DNA from: Lepturacanthus savala
Taxonomy: Eukaryota > Chordata > Actinopteri > Scombriformes > Trichiuridae
DNA: 64,000 bases
NCBI GenBank assembly: GCA_030544235.1
Contig: CM060464.1
Location: 191,001 to 255,000 of the forward strand
Reading direction: 5' to 3'
This document shows positions 25,503 through 38,399 of this stretch, piece after piece (within the stretch, counting starts at the first letter, position 1; each line of letters begins with the position of its first letter). The notes below the pieces were generated by a model. The model ran no database searches, was not told where the DNA came from, and saw only the letters and a list, made by a program, of their open reading frames with translations. Both the position numbers and the translations under genes were made by a program.

Positions 25503-28500
25503 TATATATATATGTGTGTGTGTGTGTGTGTTTGTTCAACTATTAAGCAGAGATGGCACAAACTATCAACAAGAGCTTTAACTGCTCAAATCTAGTTAAT
25601 ATAAAATGGTTTTGAACTTGAAAATGTTTCTAAATCCTGACCTTTGACCCCGTTCCTGTCCTCCAGGCCTGAGGACTCTGTGCTTTGCGGTGGCAGACGT
25701 CAGCGAGTCGTCCTATCAGCAGTGGCTGGAGGTTCATCACCGAGCCTCCACGTCGCTGCAGAACCGAGCCCTGAAGCTGGAGGAGAGCTACGAACTCATA
25801 GAAAAGGTGTGAAACTCACTCCACACACACTCATGTGTGTGTGTGAGTGTGTGTGTGTGTTTGGTGTGTGTGTGTAGACTGGTTTTCTGTGAGGTGGGTC
25901 TTTGTGGAAGCAGCAAGTCAAACACTGGGATCGTTGGTCATAAATCAGCCTCTTGGCTCCGCCTCTTCTCGCCTCTTGGCCCCGCCTCTTCTCACCTCTT
26001 GGCTCCGCCTCTTCTCGCCTCTTCTCCTCTTCGTCCTGAACCAAATGGAACCATCAATCCTGACGTGAACATGTCAGGTGTAAAACGTGGCTCAGTTCAC
26101 GGCAGCCATGCTGCCAGGTTTACAGGGTTGGGGTCTGGCTGCTGTCCTGGTCCCTCCACATGGTGGAGCAGTGGAGTCACAGAGAAACCTCCTCACATTT
26201 ACAACCAGCTCTCACTCTAATTATATTCAGTGGTCAACCCTGGTCTCTGGTCCCAGTCTGACCCCAGGGCCTGAAATCCTGGTCCCAAGCGCTTCTATTT
26301 TCATAATCCACAAAGAAACAACAACCGCAAAGGAACAAGTGAACAATCCACATCCAAACTGTAAACATCCGCGTTGTTTTCTCTTTTCTGTGGTTTGAAT
26401 TAACCTGTTAAAGTCCTGATCCAGGTTCAGCACCGAGTTCTCTTCATGTATTTCATGAGAAAACCTAATAAAAGTGTTTTATCTGCAGTAAAACACAATA
26501 TTGCATGTATTCAATATATTATACATGATTAACATATCGACGCCTCCATAAAATAATCACCTAAGTCATTTTTTCAGATTTCTTAGGAAACACAAAAAAC
26601 TGAACCATTTGTTGAAAATATGATATTAATTTTAATCAAAACAGCAACAGATGTTTATTGACATCAAAACAACAACAAGGTCAGTAAACGGAACATGAGA
26701 GAATTAAATCACTGGAGCTAATTCTCTAACATTTGTGACTTTTAACATTTTAAGAGGGTGATGATATTTAACGTCTTTATGCTAAAAAATACAGGAAAAT
26801 AATCATTAACAGGAAGTGACTCAGGTTCTGTTCAGTTTTAAGATGTTAAAATCCTAAAAAATAACGTCTGATCCAGGTTCAGCTGTGAGTTTATTCATTA
26901 ATCCCAGTAAAAACCTCAGCTCCACTAAATAAAGTGTTTTATCTGTATTAAACCCAATGTTACTGTTCCAGCATCAATATATATCATCAATATCCACATC
27001 ATCAATACAATAATCAATGTTTAATAGAATATCAGTAGTAGAGACTATTTAGATATTTAATGTAGATTTGAGCTGTTTGTGTGATTATTTAATTGGCTCC
27101 TTTATAATAAACATCTATCAGAATATATTCTTCATGTTCTGAATGATCCTCAGTGGATTTATAGGATTTATGGACTAATTATTGACCTTTGACCTCTGAT
27201 CTTATTAATCATTAAAGATAATTTAGTTTTTTTTCAAGTCAAACCATTTCAAGTCTTTTTTGTGATTTTATTCAGTTTGTTAATAGTAACATTACTGCAT
27301 TATATTTATATAAATGTTATATTTATGAACTAATACACCACAACAAATCTGAACAGCTGCAAATACCATGTTTCTGGTACAATTAGTCAAAACCTGCTCT
27401 ATAGCATCAACATAAATAGATCGTGACTGTCGTCACCTCATGTTTCCAGGTTTAATTCCAGTAACCTTTGTGGTTGTAGAGATATTCAACATCATCATTT
27501 ATAGCAGGAAAACTGATGAATAAACCTTTTCCTTCAGTGGTTCATCCCAGACCCACGGCTTCAGGATCAGGTCAATACTTACAGTGTTTCCTCTGCTTTT
27601 CCTCCACTCCTGGCTCCTGTCAAGTCTTTTTTTCCTCTATGGGCCTAAAGAATCGTTGTTCTGTGGTTGTAGTTCAGATTCACACAGAGACACAGTCACT
27701 GATCCTCAACCTCTTTAGCTGTGGGTGATAAACCAGAGCAGCTGCTGAGGGGAAATAAACCACAACCTGAGTGAGTGACGGGATGTTTCTCTGACACATG
27801 AAGATTTAAAAGCCTCGTCTGTTAATGAGTTTATTAAAGGTTTCTGTCTTCTCTTCGTAGAACCTTCAGCTGCTCGGAGCCACGGCCATAGAGGACAAGC
27901 TGCAGGATAAAGTACCCGAGACCATCGAGACTCTGATGAAGGCCGACATCAAGATCTGGATCCTGACCGGAGACAAACAGGAAACAGCCATTAACATCGG
28001 TACAGAAACACCACTTCTATTCAGCCTTTACTGTTCAATTACTATCAGATAGGGCTGCAACTAACGGCTGTTAATACTTCATTAATTCATTAAAAGATCA
28101 TCAGTTTATTATTATAGAGACAAAGAAACCAAAAATAATCAGAGAAGAGAAGCTGGAACCAGAGAATTTACACATTTACTTCTTAAAAATGATTCAAATA
28201 GTTGGATAATTCATAATAATTGAATGTAATAGTTGGCGACTAATCAATTAATCGACTAATCAATTAATTGACTAATCAATTAATCGACTAATCAATTAAT
28301 CGACTAATCATTGCAGCTCTACTAGCAATACTCTGCAATGATTAGTTAATGGACATATAAGGAATATACTTCCTTTTTATACTTGATTCATCATTTACAG
28401 TTATTAGATTATCAAAATTCTCCAGTTCCAGCTTCTGAAATCTGAAGTTTTCTAGTTTAGTTTCATATAAACATTAACTGATGATCAGTCTGTTGGTCAA

Positions 28501-31500
28501 ATAAAGATTTACTGTATTATTATATTATTATATTGGAAGTAGTAAACAACATTTTTATCGTCTGATATTTTATAGACCAAATGACTAATTTACTGGTATA
28601 AAAACACAATAAATCACTGTTTCACTCAAAGACATGAACATTACAGCTGAAACTATTAGTTTCTGAGAATCAATTACACATTTTTAAGAAGAAAATGTGT
28701 AAATTCTCTGGTTCCAGCTTCTCTTCTCTGATTATTTCCTGGTTTCTTTACTCTCTATAATAATAAACTGATGATCTTTGGGTTGTGGACTGTTGGTCTG
28801 GACAAAAAAAGCCAATTTCAATAATCCACCATCAGACCAGTCGTTAGCTGCAGCTCTTATCTCTGTTGTTGTGTTGAAGCAGCTGAAAGTCACCAGTGAG
28901 TCTGTGTTGAAGTGCTTCACTCAGTCCTCTGGTCATTCTTCACCCATAGAGACAAACTCCTGACAGCAGAACATTCCCCCGTCTCTCACATATCTCAGAA
29001 AAGCATCTGTCGTCCGTGATGCATGAGCAAACTGCACCGACACCAAGTAAATAACACGCATATGTAGAGAGGCAGGCGGCTCTCACGTGTCCCCGGGGGC
29101 TTCGTCCTGACAGATGTTATCAAAAAGACCCGACTCCTTCTCCTTATATGGGTCAGACCAGGCTTTAATTGTTTCAGACTAAACCAGCGGATGAATGACG
29201 TCGGGCCGACGTGTGAACACCAGAAAAACACGTCTAGAAGTGGTGGTTCTGGTTGGTTTTGCGGCTGCCGACCACCGTGGCCCGCCGGCTGAATCGGCCC
29301 TTTGTGCCGCCGTGCCCAGATGTGCAGCAGCAGCAGCAGCAACTCGGCCTCGCTGGAAGGATTTTTACAGCTCTGACTGAGTTTCTCTGTAAAAATCCTC
29401 CTCCTCTCAATATTGACTTTGTTGTTTTTTTTGTTTTTTTGTTTTTTTTCCTCACTGAAAGACGACACCACCCGTTCAGCTCCTGCCACATCAGACCAGT
29501 GAACTTCAGCATTTTTTTCTACATTTTGAAACAACAAAATACAACAATTTTACTGATTTTAAAACCACCACAGGCCTATTTTACAGGTTTCCTGCTCTAA
29601 ATGACTAAGTGTGGTAAAGTGCCCTTTTGGGAGCTAAATGCCATGTTAAAGTGCCTCTTAAAGCCAAAACACATGCTAAAATCCCCACTAGGAGCCAAAA
29701 CACACATAAAGTGTCCTCTGGGAGCCAAAACACATACTGAAGTGCCCTTTTAGGAGCTAAAAAGCTGGTTAAAATGCCCTCTTGGGAAGGCATATATAGT
29801 GTATTTTCACCAGTGAAGAGGGCACTTTAACACACTTTAGCTCACAAGAGGGCACTTTAGCATGTGTTTTGCCTCCTAGAGAGCATTTTAACATGCTTTT
29901 TAGCTCCCAACATCTCACTTCAGCACCCATTTTGGTGCCTTGGTCTCAGCCTGTTTTCTAACGTTCCTCCTCCTGATCCATCATGACATATCGTACAGTT
30001 CCTGCTCTGACAGCTCCTGCTGCTGAGGAGAGGCAGCAGTATTTACTCTGGGACTCGTTCCCAGCTCTGAGCTGTACGTACGTGGAGGACGGGTCAGAGC
30101 CAGAGACTCTATGAAAGGAAAGTTCCTGCTGCTCCACCTGTCGGGAAACTTTTAACCCAATCAGGCCGATCAGAGATGAGAAGCAGCTGCATGAACGGTG
30201 GCGTGTCCATCTAACGGTGGCGTGTCCATCTAACGGTGGCGTGTTCATCTAACGGTGGCGTGTCCATCTAACGGTGGCGTGTCCATCTAACGGTGGCGTG
30301 TCCATCTAACGGTGGCGTGTCCATCTAACGGTGGCGTGTTCATCTAACGGTGGCGTGTCCATCTAACGGTGGCGTGTCCATCTAACGGTGGCGTGTTCAT
30401 CTAACGGTGGCGTGTCCATCTAACGGTGGCGTGTCCATCTAACGGTGGCGTGTTCATCTAACGGTGGCGTGTCCATCTAACGGTGGCGTGTTCATCTAAC
30501 GGTGGCGTGTTCATCTAACGGTGGCGTGTTCATCTAACGGTGGCGTGTCCATCTAACGGTGGCGTGTTCATCTAACGGTGGCGTGTTTATCTAACAATGT
30601 TAGGGTCAGGGTCAGGGTTAGGGTCAGGGTTAAGGTTAGGGTCAGGGTCAGGGTTAGGATCAGGGTCAGGGTTAGGGTCAAGGTTAGTGTCAGGGTCAGG
30701 GTTAGTGTTAAGGTTAGGGTCAGGGTTAGGATCAGGGTCAGGGTTAAGGTTAGGGTCAGGGTCAGGGTTAGGATCAGGGTCAGGGTTAGGATCAGGGTCA
30801 GGGTTAGGGTTAAGGTTAGGGTCAGGGTCAGGGTTAGGATCAGGGTCAGGGTTAGGGTCAGGGTTAAGGTTAGGGTCAGGGTCAGGGTTAGGATCAGGGT
30901 CAGGGTTAGGGTCAAGGTTAGTGTCAGGGTCAAGGTTAGTGTCAGGGTCAGGGTTAGTGTCAGGGTCAGGGTTAAGGTCAGGGTCAGGGTCAGCCAACGG
31001 CTTTGTCACTTGACGTCATCAACTTCCTGCTCCTTCCTCCCGAGAACATGAACAAACCCTCCCAGAAAGAGTCATTTTATTTATTATGGTTTTCAACCCT
31101 GACATGTTTATATCAATTTAATCATTCAAATCTCTACAATAATCCCTCAAAACTAATTTTGTACATTGGATAAATATATTGTTGTTTATGGGCAGATTTG
31201 TGCAAGCGACAGTTGTAACAGCCATTAAAATGCTATTTTCTGCAAAGAAAAGAGTACAAAATGTAAAACTAGATAGAGATGGGTAGAACTAGATGCATGA
31301 AATGAAGCTCAACTGATATAATCATATGCATGAAATCCTGCATGAAAAAAATTGGTTTAAATGGGTTATTGTTTAACTTGCATTAAATAAAAATGTGATG
31401 ATATTGAGGGAAAGTCTTTGTATATGTGTATAAATATTATAGAAAGACTGAAGAAGCAGCAGCAAGGATCAGCGACATTAAATCTGCTGCATCAGAGTCA

Positions 31501-34500
31501 CATAAATATAAATATTTCCAAAATTCCCCATCTTAACCTCCCATGGAAGTTTACCAGGAACTCTGTCAACCGTGGTCCTCACTCTTCCTGCATCCTTTGC
31601 GGTGTTAATTTGAGCCGTAAATCCAGCGGGAGCAGCGTTTAGTTCCACCCGAGATGGAGAAAGTCCAGGAATTTAAACTTCCTGTGGTGATTTTTTTTAA
31701 ATGTGATGTTAAGGTAAACGTGTTAATGGGAAAGTCTGTGGCTGGAGTCGGGGACAGTGTTGAGGTGAGGAGACGTTTTCCACACACTTGGTTCAGTTTT
31801 GCACCTTCACACTTAAGAAAACAATCTGCCAGAGCTGTTTGGTTTCTGACTCCAGCTCTGGAGGCAGAAAACTGCTCATTTCCTCATGCGAGGCCTCCTC
31901 CATGGGCAGGACTCTGTTCCACTGAGACGTGTTTTATGTATAATCTTATCTCAGTTTCACTCTGAGAAAATACCACCCATGTTCATGTGAAAGAGAAGCA
32001 TTGATACATTTACAAGAAGATTGATTCTAAGCGGTTTACTATGTGTTTATACCAGTAAATTAGTCATTTGGTCTATAAAATATCAGACATTGGTGTAAAT
32101 ATATTGCTCAATACATTTAATGGACCCGACCAACAATGTTTTACTCAAAGTTTACTGTCATAGAAAACTAAAGAAATCAGGAAATCTTCACAGTTCAAGA
32201 GAATTCCTTTTTTGTCCCTTGACTAATCATTGCACTATTACTGGTATTGCTAGTAGAGATAAAATGATTAATCCATCAATTCATTAGTTGCCAACTATTA
32301 CATTAATCGGCAGCTATTTTTATAATCGATTTGAATCATTTTTAAGAAGAAAATATCCAAATTCTCTAGTTCCAGCTTCTCAAACCTGGTTATTTTCCAG
32401 TTTCTTTAACAGTTGACGACTAGTTGATTAATCATTACAGCTCAAACATTCTCAGGCCTCGACGACAATAAGTTGTGTCAAAACTTAAAAAAATAAAATA
32501 CTAATTTCTATTAATCTATTATATTAATCACCAACTATTTTGGTAATCGATTAATGGATTTGAGTCACTTTTAATCAGAAAATGTCCAAATTTTCTGGTT
32601 CCAGCTTCTCTGATTATCTGCTGCTTTCTGTGGTAAACTGATGATCATGTGAAGCTTCTCCATGATCATGTTCCACTGAAACTGTAGTTTTTGTTTTTTT
32701 CCCTTTTGTTTCGTACATCATCTTATCTCAGTTTCACTCTGAGAAAATGCCACCCATGTACATACGAACCAGAGGCTTTGTGGTCACCCCCCTCTAAAGA
32801 AACTGAAATCTCTTTCCAGACAGAAGCAAAGTGTTGAGGACCACAAATATTCCTGTGGTTACGCGCCACAGATGGAAGCCTTTTCATGCAGCCGCGGCTT
32901 TAAACTCGGAGACTTCCAGTCCTGCTCAGTGAAACATAGATTTCTTGTTTTTCCCTGACGGGGAAAAACGCTGCTTGACCCTGAGCATCAGAGCTCTGAG
33001 CTGCAGCTGCCGTTACTGCAGGAAACTGACAAACCCTGTAAACCCAACTCATTAGTCATGGCCTGAGACACCGGTTCTGAGCTGTAACGTTTTAATTAGG
33101 ATCCGTTAAGAACACGTATCGCCCACTGTTTTCAGTGTTTGTTCGGTTTTATTTCTACTTGGTAGAGTTTTTGTTTCATATGTTAAAACATGTGTTTAAA
33201 GACGTAAACCACATGTTAACGTAGTGAAACTGAAGACGTCTTCTGCCTACACATTATTCTTTTGAAGTGGATAATATAATTGTGACTGTTGTTCTTCTGT
33301 TTGGCTGTAGGACATTCCTGCAGACTACTGACCAAGAACATGGGAATGTTGGTGATCAACGAGGAAACACTTGATGTAAGTTTTTACTTTCTGTCTGAAA
33401 ATGATCAGATTTACAACATAAAGGTTCAAATGTGCAGACAAAACATATGAAACCCAAAAGACGAGCTGCAATGATTAGTTGATTAATCAATTAACTGCCA
33501 AGCAACTATTTAGCAAATCAATTAATGGATTAATGTCCAAACTCTCTCATTAGTTGCAGCTTAATAGATTCTCCAAATATTTGGTGATTAATTGCTGCAG
33601 CTCTGAAACATATTATTTATTTTCTGTTATTGATAACACAACAAATAGATACTGATCTTTAGAGTTGCAGTGATTAGTCAATTAGATGCCAACTATTATG
33701 TTATTGAGTCATTTTTAAGGAGAAAATGTCCAAATTCTCTGGTTCCAGCTTCTCTTCTCTGATTATTTCCTGTTGTTTGGATGATCTTTGGGTTGTTGGT
33801 CTGGACAAAAACACATTTTAGGTTGAATCTTCAGCTGATCCAAATTTTACACCATTTTATGAACCAGGCAACTAATCGATTAATGGTTTCGATTATTGAT
33901 ATTGATTAAACATAGTTGCAGCTACCCTTGAGTTTAAGAAATGTTTCAACATGTTTTTCTTTTTCCAAACTGCACATTTCTCTGTTTTCTATGGTTCAGT
34001 CACTCAGTTTAATCTTATTCCAGTTTCAATCCAAAAAGTAATAAAAACCATAATTTGAATCATGCAACATCAATTCTAAATCCTCTTTAACGCGGTTGAC
34101 TACCAGTAATCAATCAGCAATTATTTGTCACATGGTAAATGGATTGGTTTCAAAGAGCTTTTACACTACAAGGGAATTCCATTATTAGTGGATCATATGT
34201 TTATGTTCATGATGCTTCACTCGTGCTAAACCTTAAAGGGATAGTTCGTTATTTTGAACATTTAGCCGCATTTATAGTATTGATGTTTGTAGTGATTTCC
34301 CTTTGGCTGGATTTTCACTATAATTCTAGTTCACTGGGCAGGTTTAGCAGCTGTTTTCCAATCAGGAAGTTAATGGTTTAATTTGACTTGTCGATTCGTT
34401 GTTCTGCAGTTTATAGACTACTCCTTTACGGAATAATGGAACTGGCTCCGGAACTATTTAGCAGATCAGAGCACGACTAGTAAACCTCCGCCACTCTGTC

Positions 34501-37500
34501 ACCAATAGGATCGACACTTATTTCTAAAGCAATTAATAAAATGGGAAACATGACTGGGACGAGTACAATTACACACTCTGCTTCCTACCAGGGTTTATTC
34601 GATTTTTCATTAAGTTAAATATGTTTTCTGCCGGGATTCAAGGAGGAAAATCCATTAAAAATCACTACAAAACTTTAAAAAATAATAATTTCTGTGCTTC
34701 AGATACATAACAGGAATGTGGCAAATGGGGCTGGATGGTCAAAATACCAAACTATCGCTTTAAGAAGATTCTGAAGAGTTTTTTTTAACATGACTGCAGC
34801 ACAATAATAATAGAAACTCTGAAACATTCAGAGCAGAATTACTCCACACGAATGGTATCATTGACCATGCGGCCATCTTGCTGAGGTCAAAGTACGTGAA
34901 CAAACTACAACGCATGTTCCCAGTGACCTGAAACGACTAATCAGAGGTCATCCTGTAGTCTGGACAATTTCTATTATTAGAATCCTAAAAAAAATCCATC
35001 CTTATAGATTGTTGTCTGATTAGATTATATTAGATGAGATATTTATTGATCCTGTGAGAAGTTCCTCAGAGAAATTAAAGCTCCAACGCGTCACATACAG
35101 CACTGTTATAAAACTATAGACACACAAAACACCCTAAATACCAACAGAGTGAAAGTAAAATACATTATAAATAATAAAAAATCAAAGTAAACGCCTGTTC
35201 ACACCTTGTTATTGCTACATGGTTATTGTAAGAGGTCACGTGGTATGAGGTAGGTGAGTAGATAATGGAAAAATAGAAATAATTGAATTCCACACGGTTA
35301 CATATTCTGTATAGATTATTATGAAGTATATAAATATCTAAATATACAAAGAGTAAAATACAAGTTTACATAACTGCTCTTTCATGGATAGTTGATCTTC
35401 TTGTTGACAATTAGCAGATTAAAACTTATATATCATATATAATATAATATCACCAGCCTAATGGATAATTGAAAGTACTAATCTTTTGTCTGCTGTGAAT
35501 ATAGATTAGTTCACTCTGTATTTCAATAGTATAACAATCCATAAAGTCCTTTATATCATCAAAAGTCCTCTCAGCTGTGTTTAGAAACTATATTCTGGTT
35601 TTCTTAATTAGGAACTGTATAGTTATTTGGAATTATTTGGTCTGAAGTTAAATGAACAAATGTTTTTTGAAAGGATAACCTTTAATATTCTATATGTACT
35701 CGGTCACAGTTTCCAATGAGTAAAATCTGCTATAAATGGTTCATTTCATGATGTGTTTAAAGCTCTTTATCAAACCCCAGCTGCATGTGTGCAGGTTAAT
35801 GACTCCAGAACAGGTCGGACACGATCTCTCTCACATTGTTTGATGTGTACGTAAATGATTTAGCAGCAGAAATTAAAGCGAGCAGCTTTTGGCGTCGGAC
35901 GGGGTGATTTTACGGTTGGAGCTCTCCTATTCGCAGATGATGTATCGCTGTCTGTGCAGAAACCCAATATGATCTTCAAAGTATGCAGAATATCAGGTGA
36001 TGTTGGTGTAGTAAATGGAGACTGAAGATAAATAAAGATAAAACTCGGGTCCTGCATTGCAGGAAGAAGGAGAGAGTCACAAAGTAAGTTTAAATTTAAT
36101 TCAGGTTCAACATCTCAGCACTACAAAGACTCTGCAGATAAACATCTTAGCTTTGAAGGAGGAGCAGGAGTCTTATCAGACGGGGCAGGTAGGCGCTGGA
36201 GGCTGTGCTTAATAAGGGATTTAAAACCTATACACAGTTGTAGAAATCATGTGTCTGTTCTATTTTAGATTATGCTGCAGGACTGTAGGCCTTTGAGAAG
36301 CTGGAAATAGAGAAATGGAACATTTTCTTCTTTAAAAATGACTCAAATCGATCAGAGATTAACGAAAAAGTGGGCAACTAATCAATATATTTAGCTGATT
36401 CTAAATGTTATTTAGAAACCAGAGCACAGAACTTTATTCAATTACATTCACATTACTTAATGTGATTATCTTTCATTTTTAGCACTCGTTATTACATTTT
36501 CTTACATAGGAAATTTAATTTGCTCAAACATTCTCAGAACAATTTAAAAAATACTGGGAGTGATGTTGGCACTAGAGCTGCAATGATTAATCGATTAATT
36601 GATTAGTTGTCAACTATTACAATATATTGATAACGGAATAATCGATTTGTCATTTTTAAGAAGAAAATGTCTAAATTCTCTGGTTCCAGCTTCTCTTCTC
36701 TCATTATTTTCTAGTTTCTTTAGTCTCTATAATAGTAAAGTGATGATTTTTGGCTTGTAGACTGTTGGTCGAGACATAAAAAACATTTAATGAACCAAAC
36801 AACTAATCGAATAATCGTCAACCATCATAATAGTCATTAGTTGCAGCCCTCGTACAATTTAGTCTTGAAGTGAAAGCAGCCATCCACGCTTTTCAAATGT
36901 GTGTTGGACACATTTAAGTCGCCCAGCGGGGAGCTGTGTTGACCCCCTGCAGGAGGAACTTGTCTGTTGTTTCTGGGCCTGAAAAGGGCAAGTTGCTGCA
37001 CCTCCTCCAGGAGAGAGGAGGCTGCAGATGGAGCAGAAACTCCACAGGAAGGGTGGACCTCTGAGAAGAAGTGGACAGACAGGGAGGAGGGGTGATGACG
37101 GACGGCCTTCAGTCTGTCAGCCAGTCGTTAAGCGTGATAAATGGAGCCGAGCTAGAAACTCGCTGCATTCATGAGGCGTGCGGACCGGCGCTTTTGAAAT
37201 GTCAGCTCCCATTCTCCTGTGGTTGAGCAGATGCTTACATAAGGAGGTTTGTTAAAACGCGAAGGCAGAAACTGCTGCTGCTGCTGGTGGAGCAGCAGAA
37301 CAACTGGAGCATATCCTACCTCTTCACTGTGTTTAGAAAGCGATATCAAAGAGGGACCAGGATCCATCCCTCCATTAAACTTCCTGCAGCTCCAATTCCC
37401 TGAGTGGAGCCGGCTCTGAGGCAGGATCAGGTCATTTAGAGAGAGAACGGAGCTTATTGAGCATTAGCCTCCTATTAATCTTCACAAAGTACAAAGTGGC

Positions 37501-38353
37501 TGATAGATGAGGCTCGTTAGTCTACATTTTCATAGAAAATTGATGTTTGATTATTTCCAAACTAAGATGAAGTGAGATGCAGTAGGACTGAAAGGTCTGA
37601 GTTACAGCTGAGAACTTAAATTCATACGAACTTCACTATTCTAATATAATTCAGATATGGGCAATATTTTAATATTCAAAACTATTATGAGCATTATTTT
37701 ACATTTTGAACATGTTATGGGCATTATTTTGAATATTCAATCCTTTTATGGGCATTTTTTAAGTATAGAAGTATAAATAAAATATAAAGGAAAAAGTCAT
37801 TTGTAAAATATGTAAGAATGAATTATTGTGATATTACACATCCTCTAGTGGACAAAACATGCCTTTTTCGAACATAGCTAGGTCAAATATACATGAAGTT
37901 TAGTTCAGCTAAGTGTTGGTAGAATACAGACATGCATCTTATAGCTAAAGTGCAGTATCCTCTTTTTCCCGGTGCCTCCCAGTCGAACCGTCAGGTTAGT
38001 AATAACATTACATCCATACAAACAGCTTCTACATCAACAATGGAGCTCAGTCTTTAGGGGAAACTCTTATGGATCCGTGAATGGACGCCTCATCTCCTCC
38101 CTAAAAACCAAACACTGGTCCGGTCACATCGGCCCAACTCCTCATTACAGCCATAACAAAGAGGCTTCAGGAGACACGTAGCATTAGCGCTAACGTGCTA
38201 AGTGGAGGGAATGGCCGCCCCTACTTGAGGAAACGGTAAACTTTACTTATCCCAGCATGTGATGGATGGATTGAGTGAATTCTATGTTTCCTGCACATAC
38301 GTGGGGGGGGGGGGGCTCCGAGGCTGAGTGTAGATTATCTATGAATGTGTACC

Positions 38354-38399
<46 letters not shown>

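Noticed and set aside
28995..29537. 180-residue minus-strand frame
   Set aside because: No recognisable domain, biased patches, and lies in an intron; other strand also open over the same GC-rich stretch.
30568..31051. Repetitive frames on both strands (TLTL, VRVR, DPDP, GSGL)
   Set aside because: Arise from the TTAGGG/TCAGGG hexamer array.
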